NCBI GenBank assembly: GCA_037443705.1
Contig: JBBINV010000043.1
Location: 1 to 35,406, forward strand
Direction of reading: 5' to 3'
DNA length: 35,406 bases
Source: 2-02-FULL-66-14 sp037443705
GTDB lineage: Bacteria > Pseudomonadota > Gammaproteobacteria > Burkholderiales > SG8-39
The notes beneath the pieces are model-generated. The model made no database searches. It saw nothing but the letters and a program-made list of their open reading frames with translations, and was not told the origin of the DNA. Made by a program: the position numbers and the translations under genes. The number at the start of each line of letters is the position of its first letter. Position 1 is the stretch's first letter. Positions 18,832-25,281 of this stretch are shown piece after piece.

Positions 18832-19586
18832 GGATCGAGGCGGTCTCGCGCACTTTCCCGGGTGTTCGGGGCGGCGCGCCGACGCCCGCGCTCGAGCGCA
18901 CCGACCTCGTGGTGGAGGACAACGATTTCATCGCCATCCTCGGGCCCTCGGGCTGCGGCAAATCCACGCTCCTTCGCATCGTCGCAGGGCTGGATGCGCC
19001 CACCACGGGCCGGGTGCTGCTCGACGGCCAGCCGGTCGCCGGGCCCGGCCCCGACCGCGGCATGGTGTTCCAGTCCTACACGCTCTTTCCCTGGCTCACG
19101 GTGCGCGAGAACATCCTCTTCGGTCCGCGTGCTGCGCCCGAGGCCGCGGACGCGCTGATCGCCCGCGTGGGTCTGCGCGGCTTCGAGCATCACTATCCGA
19201 AGATGCTCTCGGGCGGGATGCAGCAGCGCACGGCGCTTGCGCGCGCGCTCGCGAACGGCCCGAAGATCCTGCTCCTCGACGAGCCGTTCGGGGCGCTCGA
19301 CAACCAGACGCGCTCGCTCATGCAGGAGCTGCTGCTCGGGATCTGGGAGGCCGACCGCAAGACCGTGCTCTTCGTCACGCACGACATCGACGAGGCGATC
19401 TTCATGGCGAACCGCGTCGCGGTGGTCTCGGCGCGCCCGGGGCACATCAAGCACGAGCTGAAGGTGGCGCTGCCGCACCCGCGGCACTACACCATGAAGA
19501 CGACCCCGGAGTTCTCGCGCGCCAAGGCCGAGCTCACCGAGCACATCCGCGCCGAGGCGATCAAGACGGCGCAGATGGAGCTCTAG
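18819..19586 (+). CDS. ABC importer ATPase (SsuB/TauB/NrtD-like)
   Basis: This 255-residue cytoplasmic subunit has Walker A GPSGCGKST near residue 47, Q-loop VFQSYTLFPWLTV, signature LSGGMQQRTALARA, Walker B ILLLDEPFGALD and switch His in FVTHDIDEA. The FPWLTV and DEPFGALD patterns are typical of nitrate, sulfonate and taurine importers. The start is read as GTG 18819 (GFLRIEAVSRTF) because homology begins there; it overlaps the permease end by 13 bases, which supports coupling. The C-terminal region KTAQMEL follows a helical tail. It completes a minimal importer of binding protein, permease and ATPase. Confidence 0.9.
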   Translation: MGFLRIEAVSRTFPGVRGGAPTPALERTDLVVEDNDFIAILGPSGCGKSTLLRIVAGLDAPTTGRVLLDGQPVAGPGPDRGMVFQSYTLFPWLTVRENILFGPRAAPEAADALIARVGLRGFEHHYPKMLSGGMQQRTALARALANGPKILLLDEPFGALDNQTRSLMQELLLGIWEADRKTVLFVTHDIDEAIFMANRVAVVSARPGHIKHELKVALPHPRHYTMKTTPEFSRAKAELTEHIRAEAIKTAQMEL

Positions 19587-19650
19587 CAACAGGGAAACCC
19601 GGGCTTGCCGGACTCGCGCTAGACTGCGCGGCCTTCCGAAGCGTGGATCG

Positions 19651-20268
19651 ATGATCGACCTCTACACCTGGAGCACCCCGAACGGCCGCAAGGTCTCCAT
19701 CATGCTGGAGGAATGCGGCCTTGCCTACCGCACGCACAAGGTCGACATCGGCAAGGGCGAGCAGTTCGACGAGGCGTTCGTCGCCATCAACCCGAACAGC
19801 AAGATCCCGGCGATCGTCGACTACGACGGCCCCGGCGGCCGCGCGCTGAGACTGTTCGAATCCGGCGCCATTCTCGTCTACCTTGCCGGCAAGACGGGGC
19901 GGTTCCTGCCCGCATCCGAGCGCGGCAAGTACGAGGCACTGCAATGGCTCATGTTCCAGATGGGGGGCATCGGGCCGATGTTCGGCCAGGCGCACCACTT
20001 CCTGCGTGCCGCAAAAGAGCCCGTGCCCTACGCGATCGAGCGCTACACCCGCGAGGCGCGGCGCCTCTACGGCGTCCTTGACCGGCGGCTTTCGCACGTC
20101 GCGTTTCTCGCGTGCGAGTACTCGATCGCCGACATCGCCACCTACCCCTGGGTGGCGCGGCACGAATGGCACAAGGTGGCGCTCGCCGACTTCCCGCACG
20201 TGAAGCGCTGGTTCGACACCATCTCGGCGCGGCCCGCGGTGGCGCGCGGCATGGCGGTGCCGGCTTGA
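19651..20268 (+). CDS. yfcG: Nu-class glutathione transferase / disulfide reductase (YfcG-like)
   Basis: This 205-residue cytosolic protein has a thioredoxin-like N-terminal domain with the Nu-class TPNG motif (residues 9-12 in MIDLYTWSTPNGRK). The glutathione-binding segment NPNSKIPAIVDYD and the ESGAILVYLAGKTG segment follow. The helical domain contains PMFGQAHHF, YAIERYTREARRLYGVLDRRL and YSIADIATYPWV. These match E. coli YfcG/YghU closely in order and spacing. Those enzymes reduce disulfides with bound glutathione and have weak classical transferase activity. The start is the first ATG; TAGACT at 19620-19625 is a weak -10 candidate. The stop overlaps the TTG of the downstream hydrolase (TTGA), suggesting co-translation. 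Confidence 0.92.
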   Translation: MIDLYTWSTPNGRKVSIMLEECGLAYRTHKVDIGKGEQFDEAFVAINPNSKIPAIVDYDGPGGRALRLFESGAILVYLAGKTGRFLPASERGKYEALQWLMFQMGGIGPMFGQAHHFLRAAKEPVPYAIERYTREARRLYGVLDRRLSHVAFLACEYSIADIATYPWVARHEWHKVALADFPHVKRWFDTISARPAVARGMAVPA

Positions 20269-21053
20269 TCCGGCTGGAGGTCCTTTCGCGCGAGCCGCGC
20301 TCGCCTTCGGCGCGCACGCCGCTTCTTTTCGTGCACGGCGCCTACGTGGGCGCCTGGTGCTGGGAGGAGCATTTCCTCGCCTGGTTCACCGAGCGCGGCT
20401 TTCCCGCGCACGCGGTCTCGCTACGCGGCCACGGCGCGAGCAGCGGCCGCGAGCGGCTGCACGCCTTCGGCCTTGCCGATTACGCCGAGGACCTGGCGCG
20501 CGCGGTGGCGCTTCTCGACCGTCCGCCCGTCCTCATCGGCCATTCCATGGGCGCGCTCGTCGTGCAGAAGTACCTCGAAACCGTCTCCAGCCCCGCGGCG
20601 GTGCACCTGTGCCCGGTGCCGCCCTTCGGGCTCCTGCCTTCAACCTTCGCGCTCGCCTTCGGCCGGCCGGCGCTCTTCGCCGAGGTGAACGCCCTCGCCG
20701 CGGGCCGCAGCGCCTCGCGCGAGGCGCTCGCCGAAGCGCTCTTCGCCGGCCCGCTCGATGCGGCGCGCGCCGAGCGCTACTACGGCCGCATGCAGGCCGA
20801 GTCGCGCCGCGCGCTCTACGACATGTCCCTCTGGGGCCTGCCGCAGCTCTGGCGCATGAACCGGCCCGAGGCCCTCGTCCTCGGCGCTTCGCGCGACGCG
20901 CTCATCTCGCCCGCGCTCGCGCGCTCCGCGGCGATGCTGCTCGGTGCGGAATACCGCGAGCTCGAAGGCTTCGGCCACGCGGTCATGCTCGAAACGGGAT
21001 GGGAGCGCGCCGCGCAGGAGATCCTCGATTGGCTCGACGCGCGCGGGCTCTAG
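20265..21053 (+). CDS. alpha/beta hydrolase
   Basis: This 262-residue cytosolic hydrolase shows the oxyanion-hole region FVHGAYVGAWCW and the nucleophile elbow GHSMGA with Ser94. The catalytic acid is probably Asp211 (GASRDALIS) and the catalytic base His238 (GFGHAVML). It is of the lysophospholipase/lipase-like Hydrolase_4 or Abhydrolase_6 kind. The substrate cannot be assigned. The start is read as TTG at 20265 because the hydrolase similarity begins there and the TTGA overlap with the GST stop matches the habit of this genome; no ATG lies before the oxyanion segment in this frame. It marks the last ordinary gene before the accessory island. Confidence 0.85.
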   Translation: MIRLEVLSREPRSPSARTPLLFVHGAYVGAWCWEEHFLAWFTERGFPAHAVSLRGHGASSGRERLHAFGLADYAEDLARAVALLDRPPVLIGHSMGALVVQKYLETVSSPAAVHLCPVPPFGLLPSTFALAFGRPALFAEVNALAAGRSASREALAEALFAGPLDAARAERYYGRMQAESRRALYDMSLWGLPQLWRMNRPEALVLGASRDALISPALARSAAMLLGAEYRELEGFGHAVMLETGWERAAQEILDWLDARGL

Positions 21054-21236
21054 CGCGCCACTCGAAAAGCATCCACCGCCGGATATCTGCCGGCATATGT
21101 CGGCCTCCACATTGGGATGCTTGCATCCACCCGCATATGCTTTCGCAGGCCGCGACGTGCGGCCTAAACTACCCGAAGATCCTCGTTGATCTTGACCGCG
21201 AAGGCAAAATGGCGTGGTGATCCGACTGCGAAGACG
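21054..21236. other. non-coding stretch with palindromes and a short open frame before the attC-like site
   Basis: This 183-base stretch is less GC-rich than its surroundings. It holds a 14-base palindrome GGATGCTTGCATCC (21115-21128) and a perfect 7-bp inverted repeat AGGCCGC/GCGGCCT with a 5-base loop (21147-21165). The near-repeat GCATCCACC occurs at about 21069 and 21123. A 27-codon frame (21137-21220) encodes a peptide ending NYPKILVDLDREGKMAW, with its stop 16 bases before the attC-like site. Cassette genes often end this way, so it may be the tail of an eroded cassette. The hairpin lacks a T tract, so a terminator role is weak. Confidence 0.45.
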
Positions 21237-21294
21237 GCTAACAGTGGGCTGCAGCCGACGCCCTGGGGCGCGCGGCTGATCCCGACGTTGCGTG
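21237..21294 (+). repeat. integron attC-like recombination site (degenerate)
   Basis: This 58-base element has the order of an attC site. GGCTAAC (R''-like, 21237-21243) is followed by CAGCCGACGCC (L''-like, 21253-21263) and, after a short loop, GCGCGCGGCT (L'-like). GTTGCGT (R'-like, 21288-21294, 6 of 7 to GTTRRRY) closes it. The inner arms pair as CAGCCG/CGGCTG and CGCCC/GGGCG around a tiny loop, with unpaired bases as attC hairpins have. Length and core strongly resemble the aadA-type attC as I remember it. The outer arms match poorly, so recombination activity is doubtful. No intI gene is in the window, so this would be a solo attC or CALIN-type remnant. Confidence 0.55.
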
Positions 21295-21314
21295 CACAAC
21301 TGAAGGGGGGCGTG

Positions 21315-21774
21315 ATGGGCACGAAGAAGACCGGCAAACGAAAACACGAAGGGCGCGCAGAAATCGATCGTCGGTGTGGCCTCTGCGGCAAGACCCGCAA
21401 TCTCGTCCGTATGCTGCGGCCAGTGGATTTGCGATGACGAAAGCAATTACGTCCTGTTTTCCTACGCGCGCAACAGCTGCTCCAGAAACCATCGCAGATA
21501 CACGCTTTGCGGCTTTCACCATGCCGAGGGTCATTCCGGCACGTGGCAGGATTGCTCTGCCTGTCGCAACGAGTTCGAGACAGAACTGTACGTCCACTAC
21601 GGCACGAACGAGTACAACTACACAAAGCTCGAAAATCCTCCTTCGTACGAGCCGACAAAGTGCGGTGGCTGCGGCGAAGTCATTGGCCTTGGAGACGATG
21701 GCTATTCCGTGCAGGGGCGTCAGTATTTTTGCGAAACGTGCACAAGCAAGACGTTTACGGAGCTGCGCAGATGA
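21315..21774 (+). pseudogene. Cys-rich zinc-ribbon-like hypothetical protein, frameshifted
   Basis: Two frames together encode one protein. Frame A starts at ATG 21315 after GAAGGGGGG and reads MGTKKTGKRKHEGRAEIDRR then CGLCGKTRNLVR before hitting TGA at 21437. Frame B picks up at about 21412 with CCGQWICDDESNYVLF and continues to TGA 21774. The joint product would be about 150 residues with several metal-type pairs: CGLC, CC, CSAC, CGGC and CETC. I remember this pattern from a widespread uncharacterised protein family in which one or two residues separate the LVR-type segment from CC. One extra base or five missing bases near 21410-21413 would explain the break. It lies directly after the attC-like site and is less GC-rich than neighbours. 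Either a genuine decayed gene or a sequence error. Confidence 0.7.
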
Positions 21775-21890
21775 GCGCGACGACGATGCACGCTGACAGC
21801 GCGGCGGCGAGCGACGCCTACGTGTTGGCGCTTCGCGCCTTCTTCAGGGCGCCTCGCCGCGGACGTTACGGCTTGCCGTCGGCAGAATGA
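21771..21890 (+). CDS. small hypothetical protein, 39 residues
   Basis: ATG 21771 overlaps the stop of the Cys-rich gene (ATGA), and this frame's own stop overlaps the next ATG at 21887 (ATGA again). A GGAG lies at 21760-21763, eight bases before the start. The peptide is Ala/Arg-rich with no recognised motif. The only support is the coupled position between two more credible genes, so it may be a remnant of a longer gene or a translation bridge. Confidence 0.35.
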   Translation: MSATTMHADSAAASDAYVLALRAFFRAPRRGRYGLPSAE

Positions 21891-22054
21891 ACCACAAGCG
21901 CAAACGCCCAAAGCAAGCACGCGCGGGATGCTTGCTGTGCAAGCCGAACAAGCTCGGTAAGGGCATGGAAGGGAAGCTCGGACATCGGGGATTCGGACAA
22001 CTGCGTTGCGAAGCGGCGGCTTCGCGGGATCTGCGTTCCGGCCGGGAGGCTTGA
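21887..22054 (+). CDS. small CxxC protein, 55 residues (conserved-type hypothetical)
   Basis: The product begins with a strongly basic stretch (MNHKRKRPKQARAG) followed by a CLLC pair (CxxC) and KPNKLGKGMEGKLGHRGFGQ. I recall similar tiny proteins (basic head, GCLLCKP core) in many proteobacterial genomes, always uncharacterised; this is memory, not a search. Its start overlaps the preceding stop as ATGA and its stop overlaps the next ATG as TGATG, so translation is likely coupled along the chain. A CxxC with basic head suggests metal or nucleic-acid binding, but the function is unknown. Confidence 0.6.
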   Translation: MNHKRKRPKQARAGCLLCKPNKLGKGMEGKLGHRGFGQLRCEAAASRDLRSGREA

Positions 22055-22170
22055 TGGCGACCGACATCGACGGGCTCACCGAAGCGGAGCTGGTGGACCT
22101 CAACCATCGGATCGTCGAGCGGCTGCGATTCCTGCGCCATGCGCGGGCGCATCGGCGGATGGGGCGACGA
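22054..22170 (+). pseudogene. small conserved hypothetical (ELVDLNHRIVERL type), 3' end lost
   Basis: ATG 22054 shares its A with the stop of the preceding gene and is preceded by GGGAGG at good spacing. The peptide MATDIDGLTEAELVDLNHR and IVERLRFLRHARAHRRM match the N-terminal half of a family I remember as about 70-90 residues with a C-terminal beta-rich half (GDRVSF...WNVSP-type). That second half is missing. From about 22155 on the sequence becomes the 3' flank and then the antisense of the DUF4143 ATPase gene. The frame happens to stay open to 23403, but that part is not protein-like in this direction. Insertion of, or recombination at, the ATPase gene truncated it; the exact junction is uncertain (about 22150-22174). 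Confidence 0.6.
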
Positions 22171-22173
22171 GAC

Positions 22174-23427
22174 CTAGGACGTGCGCGGTTTCTGCTCTCG
22201 CGGCACGAGCCAGCCCCAGGGCAGCGTGTAGAGGCGCTCGCCGAGCAGGCGTGGCTCGGCCGCGCCGAGGACGACGCCGCGCTTGAAGCGCTTCGCGTCG
22301 CGCAGGCCGCGGCGGAAGGCCTCGATGCCGGCGGCGTCCGCGGACGAAACCTGACGCGCCGCTTTCACTTCCAGCGCGACGAGGGAGCCTTCCTTTTCCA
22401 GCACGAAGTCCACCTCGCGCCCGGAGCGGTCGCGCCAGTACCAGATCCGCCGTCCGGCGGGGTCGAGGGCGCGCCAGGACTGGAGCGACTGATAGATCGT
22501 CTGTTCGAGCCAGAACCCCTGGTCGGAACGCGCGCGCAGGTCCGCGGCGCTCCGGAGATCGGCGAGCCAGGCGGCGAGGCCGCAGTCGCTCCAGTAGAGC
22601 TTCCTCGCCTTGACGAGCCCGGTCACGGGGCTTCCCGCGTACGGCGGGATGCGGGCGAGCAGGCAGCCGGTCTCGAGCAGGTTGAGGTGGCGGTGCACGG
22701 TCGGCTGCGCCATGGCGGCGTCGCGCGCGAGCTCCGATTGGTTGAGGAGCCTGCCGACGCGGTTGGCGGCGAGCGCCATCAGCCGCTGGAAATCCGGCAG
22801 GTTCGGGACCGCGCTCAGCTGGCGCAGGTCCCGCTCCAGATACGTCTGCACATAGCCGGCGTACCACAGGTTGCGCGCCCCCTCGGTCGAGGCCTCGAGC
22901 GCCGGCGCGAACCCGCCGCGCAGCAGCCATTGCTCCCACGCCCCTTCCGCCTCGGGCCAGCCGGCGGGGTCGAAATCGCGCTCGAAGAGGCGATCGAAGG
23001 GCGCGAGGCCATCCGCGCGCTCGAGCCACTCGACCGGGCAAAAGGGCGGCAGCTCCAGGTAGACGGCGCGGCCGGCGAGCGAATCGGCGACGCGCTCCAT
23101 CAGGAGCAGGTTGGCCGAGCCGGTCAGCAGGAAGTCGCCCGCGCGGCGCCTGCCATCCACCAGGCGCTTGAGGGACAGGAGCACCTCCGGCGCGCGCTGC
23201 ACTTCGTCGAGCGTGAGCGGCCGCATCGCGAGCAGGGAATCGGGGTCGGAGCGGGCCTGGCCGAGCACGCCGAGGTCGTCGAGGCTCCGGTAGGCGCGCC
23301 GGCCCTTCAGGCCCCGGGCGAGCGTCGTCTTGCCGGTCTGGCGCGCGCCGGTGAGCGCGACGACCGGGAGGGCGCGCAGCGCGGCCTCGAGGGGGGCGGC
23401 TAGCCAGCGCTTGCGAATTCTATTCAC
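22174..23427 (-). CDS. AAA ATPase with DUF4143 C-terminal domain
   Basis: This 417-residue protein has Walker A GARQTGKTT (residues 27-35), Walker B LTLDEVQ (Asp74, Glu75) and the sensor-like segment LLTGSANLLLM. The middle shows a winged-helix-like region (NQSELARDAAMAQPTVHRHLNLLE). The C-terminal DUF4143 domain has GREVDFVLEKEGSLVALEVKAAR, a pattern like the acidic and Lys residues of PD-(D/E)XK folds. Family function is unclear; members multiply in genomes and often sit alone in accessory regions. It starts with GTG 23427, with a convincing promoter just upstream and no ribosome site. It lies opposite to the small genes of the island and seems to have interrupted one of them. Confidence 0.88.
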   Translation of the reverse strand: MNRIRKRWLAAPLEAALRALPVVALTGARQTGKTTLARGLKGRRAYRSLDDLGVLGQARSDPDSLLAMRPLTLDEVQRAPEVLLSLKRLVDGRRRAGDFLLTGSANLLLMERVADSLAGRAVYLELPPFCPVEWLERADGLAPFDRLFERDFDPAGWPEAEGAWEQWLLRGGFAPALEASTEGARNLWYAGYVQTYLERDLRQLSAVPNLPDFQRLMALAANRVGRLLNQSELARDAAMAQPTVHRHLNLLETGCLLARIPPYAGSPVTGLVKARKLYWSDCGLAAWLADLRSAADLRARSDQGFWLEQTIYQSLQSWRALDPAGRRIWYWRDRSGREVDFVLEKEGSLVALEVKAARQVSSADAAGIEAFRRGLRDAKRFKRGVVLGAAEPRLLGERLYTLPWGWLVPREQKPRTS

Positions 23428-23433
23428 GACGTG

Positions 23434-23462
23434 ATTAAAATGTATTCACGCCCTGAAATCAA
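23434..23462 (-). promoter_or_regulatory. sigma70-like promoter of the DUF4143 ATPase gene
   Basis: On the minus strand TTGATT (23462-23457) and TTTAAT (23439-23434) are separated by exactly 17 bases. Six bases then separate the -10 from the GTG start at 23427, which predicts a leaderless mRNA. The octamer CGTGAATA occurs twice, once overlapping the start codon and once within the spacer. TCACGACGTGA (23424-23434) is a palindrome over the start site. Repression by a protein binding there is possible. Confidence 0.55.
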
Positions 23463-23473
23463 GCGCCGGAACT

Positions 23474-24136
23474 TCAGCGACCCGAGCCGCCCGCCTGGCG
23501 CGCGTACTTCGCGAGGAAGGCGTTGATCTCCTCGATCCGCAGCTGCGGCTCGCCGGGGATCGGCTTGGAGCCGACCACACGGTTCATCCATTGCATGTTC
23601 TTTTCCATGCGCGCGACCACCGCGGGCCACTCTTTCGCCGTGTAGCGCTTCGGGTCGGGCAGGACGTGGCACTGGTTGCACGCCAGCCGAAAGGACTCGC
23701 CCGAGGGCGCGTAGGCCTCGGGATATTTCTTCGCATCGAGCGCCTTCTGCGAATGCCGTTTCAGGTACGCGAGCAGTGCCCGGTGCTCGTCTTCGCTCGG
23801 CGCCTGCACGCCCGCCATGAGCTCGCCCATGAGCGCGCCCAGGTTGCCGTTGCCGCGCATGCGGTAGACCATGCGCTCGACCACCGAGGTCCACCGCGCT
23901 GCCTCGTGCATCGCGGGGTTGGGGAGGTTGTGGCATTGCACGCAGTAGCGCCTGACGAGCCGCGCGCCTTCGGAGCGCGGCTGCGGCAGCTGGCGCGTTT
24001 CGAAGGCGGGCGGAAGGATGCGCTCGAGCATCGGGCCGTAGGGACTTTCGGCCCAGCGCTTTCTTGCTTCGCCGATCTCGTCGGCGTACGCGGCCGGCGA
24101 GACGAGGAAGGGAATCAATGCGAGCAACCTCTTCAT
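23474..24136 (-). CDS. periplasmic diheme c-type cytochrome
   Basis: This 220-residue protein begins with a signal peptide (MKRLLALIPFLVSPAAYA) cleaved near residue 18. Two heme c attachment motifs are visible: CVQCH at 65-69 and CNQCH at 153-157. Each is followed by LP-type segments and by MVYRMRG or MEKNMQWM regions holding possible distal Met ligands. The two halves look like an internal duplication of a single cytochrome fold. It would carry electrons in the periplasm; partners are not visible. ATG 24136 overlaps the stop of the methyltransferase gene (ATGA), so it is the second gene of a two-gene operon. Confidence 0.87.
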   Translation of the reverse strand: MKRLLALIPFLVSPAAYADEIGEARKRWAESPYGPMLERILPPAFETRQLPQPRSEGARLVRRYCVQCHNLPNPAMHEAARWTSVVERMVYRMRGNGNLGALMGELMAGVQAPSEDEHRALLAYLKRHSQKALDAKKYPEAYAPSGESFRLACNQCHVLPDPKRYTAKEWPAVVARMEKNMQWMNRVVGSKPIPGEPQLRIEEINAFLAKYARQAGGSGR

Positions 24137-25248
24137 AGCGCACCCGCGCGGTTCCCCGCCGCAAAGCCCCGAAGCGGCCGCTCGATTCCGCGGCCCACCG
24201 CCAGCACCTTGAAAAGCTCGCCCATTTCCGCGGGCGAGAGGAGCTTGTTCGCGGCGCAAGCCGCGGGCGCATATCTGGCGAGATCTTCCGGATTTTCCCT
24301 TTCGAGCAATTCCGTGATCCCGCAATTCACGAGAAACTGCGCCAGGCCCGCGTAGCCGAGTACCTCGAGCCCGGCTTCGCGCGCCGCATCGGCGATCGCG
24401 CTGAAATCGACGTGCGCGGTGATGTCCTGAAGCCCCGGCAGGAAGAAGGGATCGCCGTGCGCGCGGTGGCGGTAGTGGCACATGAGCGTCCCCATCGCGC
24501 GCTGCGGGTGGTAGAACTCGCGCCGCGGAAAGCCGTAGTCGACGAGCAGGATCGCGCCGCGCTCGAGCATCGTCCCGATGCTGCGAATCCATGCACGCGC
24601 CGCAAGCCCGATCTCGCTTTCGTAGGGTGCGCTCACTCCGGCCGCGGAAGCGGCCGCGAGCACTTCGCCCGCGGCGGGGCGCTCGATCCAGGCGAGCGCG
24701 CCCTCGTTCTCGCCCACGCCACGCTCCCGGATGCCTTCGGCGCGCCAGGCCACGGCGTGCACCGGCATCGCGTCGAGCACTTCGTTCGCGATCACCACGC
24801 CGCGAAAGCGCTCGGGAAGCCGGGTGAGCCAGGCCGCACGGTTGCCGAGACGAAGCCGTTGTCTTTGGGCCAGCTCGGGGCTGGTTTCGACGATCCGGTA
24901 GTCGACCCCCTCGATTTCCTCAAGAAGCACCTGCGCCAGGGCCCCGCTCCCGGCGCCGAACTCGAGCACCGTCTCCCCCGGCAGCAGCAGTTCGCGCACC
25001 TGGCGCGCGAGCGTTCGCCCGAAAAGGGGCGAGATCTCGGGCGCGGTGACGAAATCGCCCGCGGTCCCGAGCTTCGCGGCGCCGCCCGAATAGTAGCCGA
25101 GCCCCGGCTCGTAGAGCGCCAGTTCCATGTAGCGCGCAAAGGAGATCCAGTTGCCGTGCGCCTCGAGCTCGGCGGCGATGCGCTCGAGAAGCCGCCGGCT
25201 CGCGGCGAGCGCTTCGGGCTCGGGCAGCGGCAGCTCGGCGGGGCGCAT
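24133..25248 (-). CDS. MidA/NDUFAF7-type SAM-dependent methyltransferase
   Basis: This 371-residue class I methyltransferase of the COG1565 family has NWISFARYMELALYEPGLGYY at about residues 33-53, then GDFVTAPEISPLFG. The SAM-binding motif is VLEFGAGSGALA near 93-104. Later segments are VIANEVLDAMPVH and LLVDYGFPRREFYHP. The eukaryotic relative NDUFAF7 methylates an Arg of a complex I subunit during assembly; the bacterial substrate is less clear. ATG 25248 is preceded by TAAATT with seven bases between, another candidate leaderless start. Divergent from folM by 33 bp. Confidence 0.9.
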   Translation of the reverse strand: MRPAELPLPEPEALAASRRLLERIAAELEAHGNWISFARYMELALYEPGLGYYSGGAAKLGTAGDFVTAPEISPLFGRTLARQVRELLLPGETVLEFGAGSGALAQVLLEEIEGVDYRIVETSPELAQRQRLRLGNRAAWLTRLPERFRGVVIANEVLDAMPVHAVAWRAEGIRERGVGENEGALAWIERPAAGEVLAAASAAGVSAPYESEIGLAARAWIRSIGTMLERGAILLVDYGFPRREFYHPQRAMGTLMCHYRHRAHGDPFFLPGLQDITAHVDFSAIADAAREAGLEVLGYAGLAQFLVNCGITELLERENPEDLARYAPAACAANKLLSPAEMGELFKVLAVGRGIERPLRGFAAGNRAGAL

Positions 25249-25255
25249 CGCGGGG

Positions 25256-25270
25256 AATTTACCCTAGAAT
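25256..25270. promoter_or_regulatory. possible divergent -10 elements, methyltransferase and pteridine reductase
   Basis: TAGAAT at 25265-25270 (plus) lies 11 bases before the folM ATG. TAAATT at 25261-25256 (minus) lies seven bases before the methyltransferase ATG. Both are in the 33-base gap, the least GC-rich spot locally. No -35 elements are evident, so this is tentative. Confidence 0.35.
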
Positions 25271-25281
25271 GAACGTCCACC

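Noticed and set aside
19605..19625. promoter of the glutathione transferase gene (TTGCCG, TAGACT)
   Set aside because: The two hexamers are only 9 bases apart, too close for sigma70; the -10 alone is not enough.
21147..21165. intrinsic terminator after the hydrolase gene
   Set aside because: The 7-bp hairpin is perfect but no T tract follows on either strand and it lies about 90 bases past the stop; kept only as a palindrome in the non-coding stretch.
22006..23403. 465-codon plus-strand frame continuing from the ELVDLN-type gene
   Set aside because: Only the first 37 or so codons are protein-like; the rest is the antisense of the well-supported DUF4143 ATPase gene.
22174..23427. DUF4143 ATPase as part of a toxin-antitoxin or defence pair
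   Set aside because: No partner gene is coupled to it; the flanking small genes are on the other strand and one is truncated.
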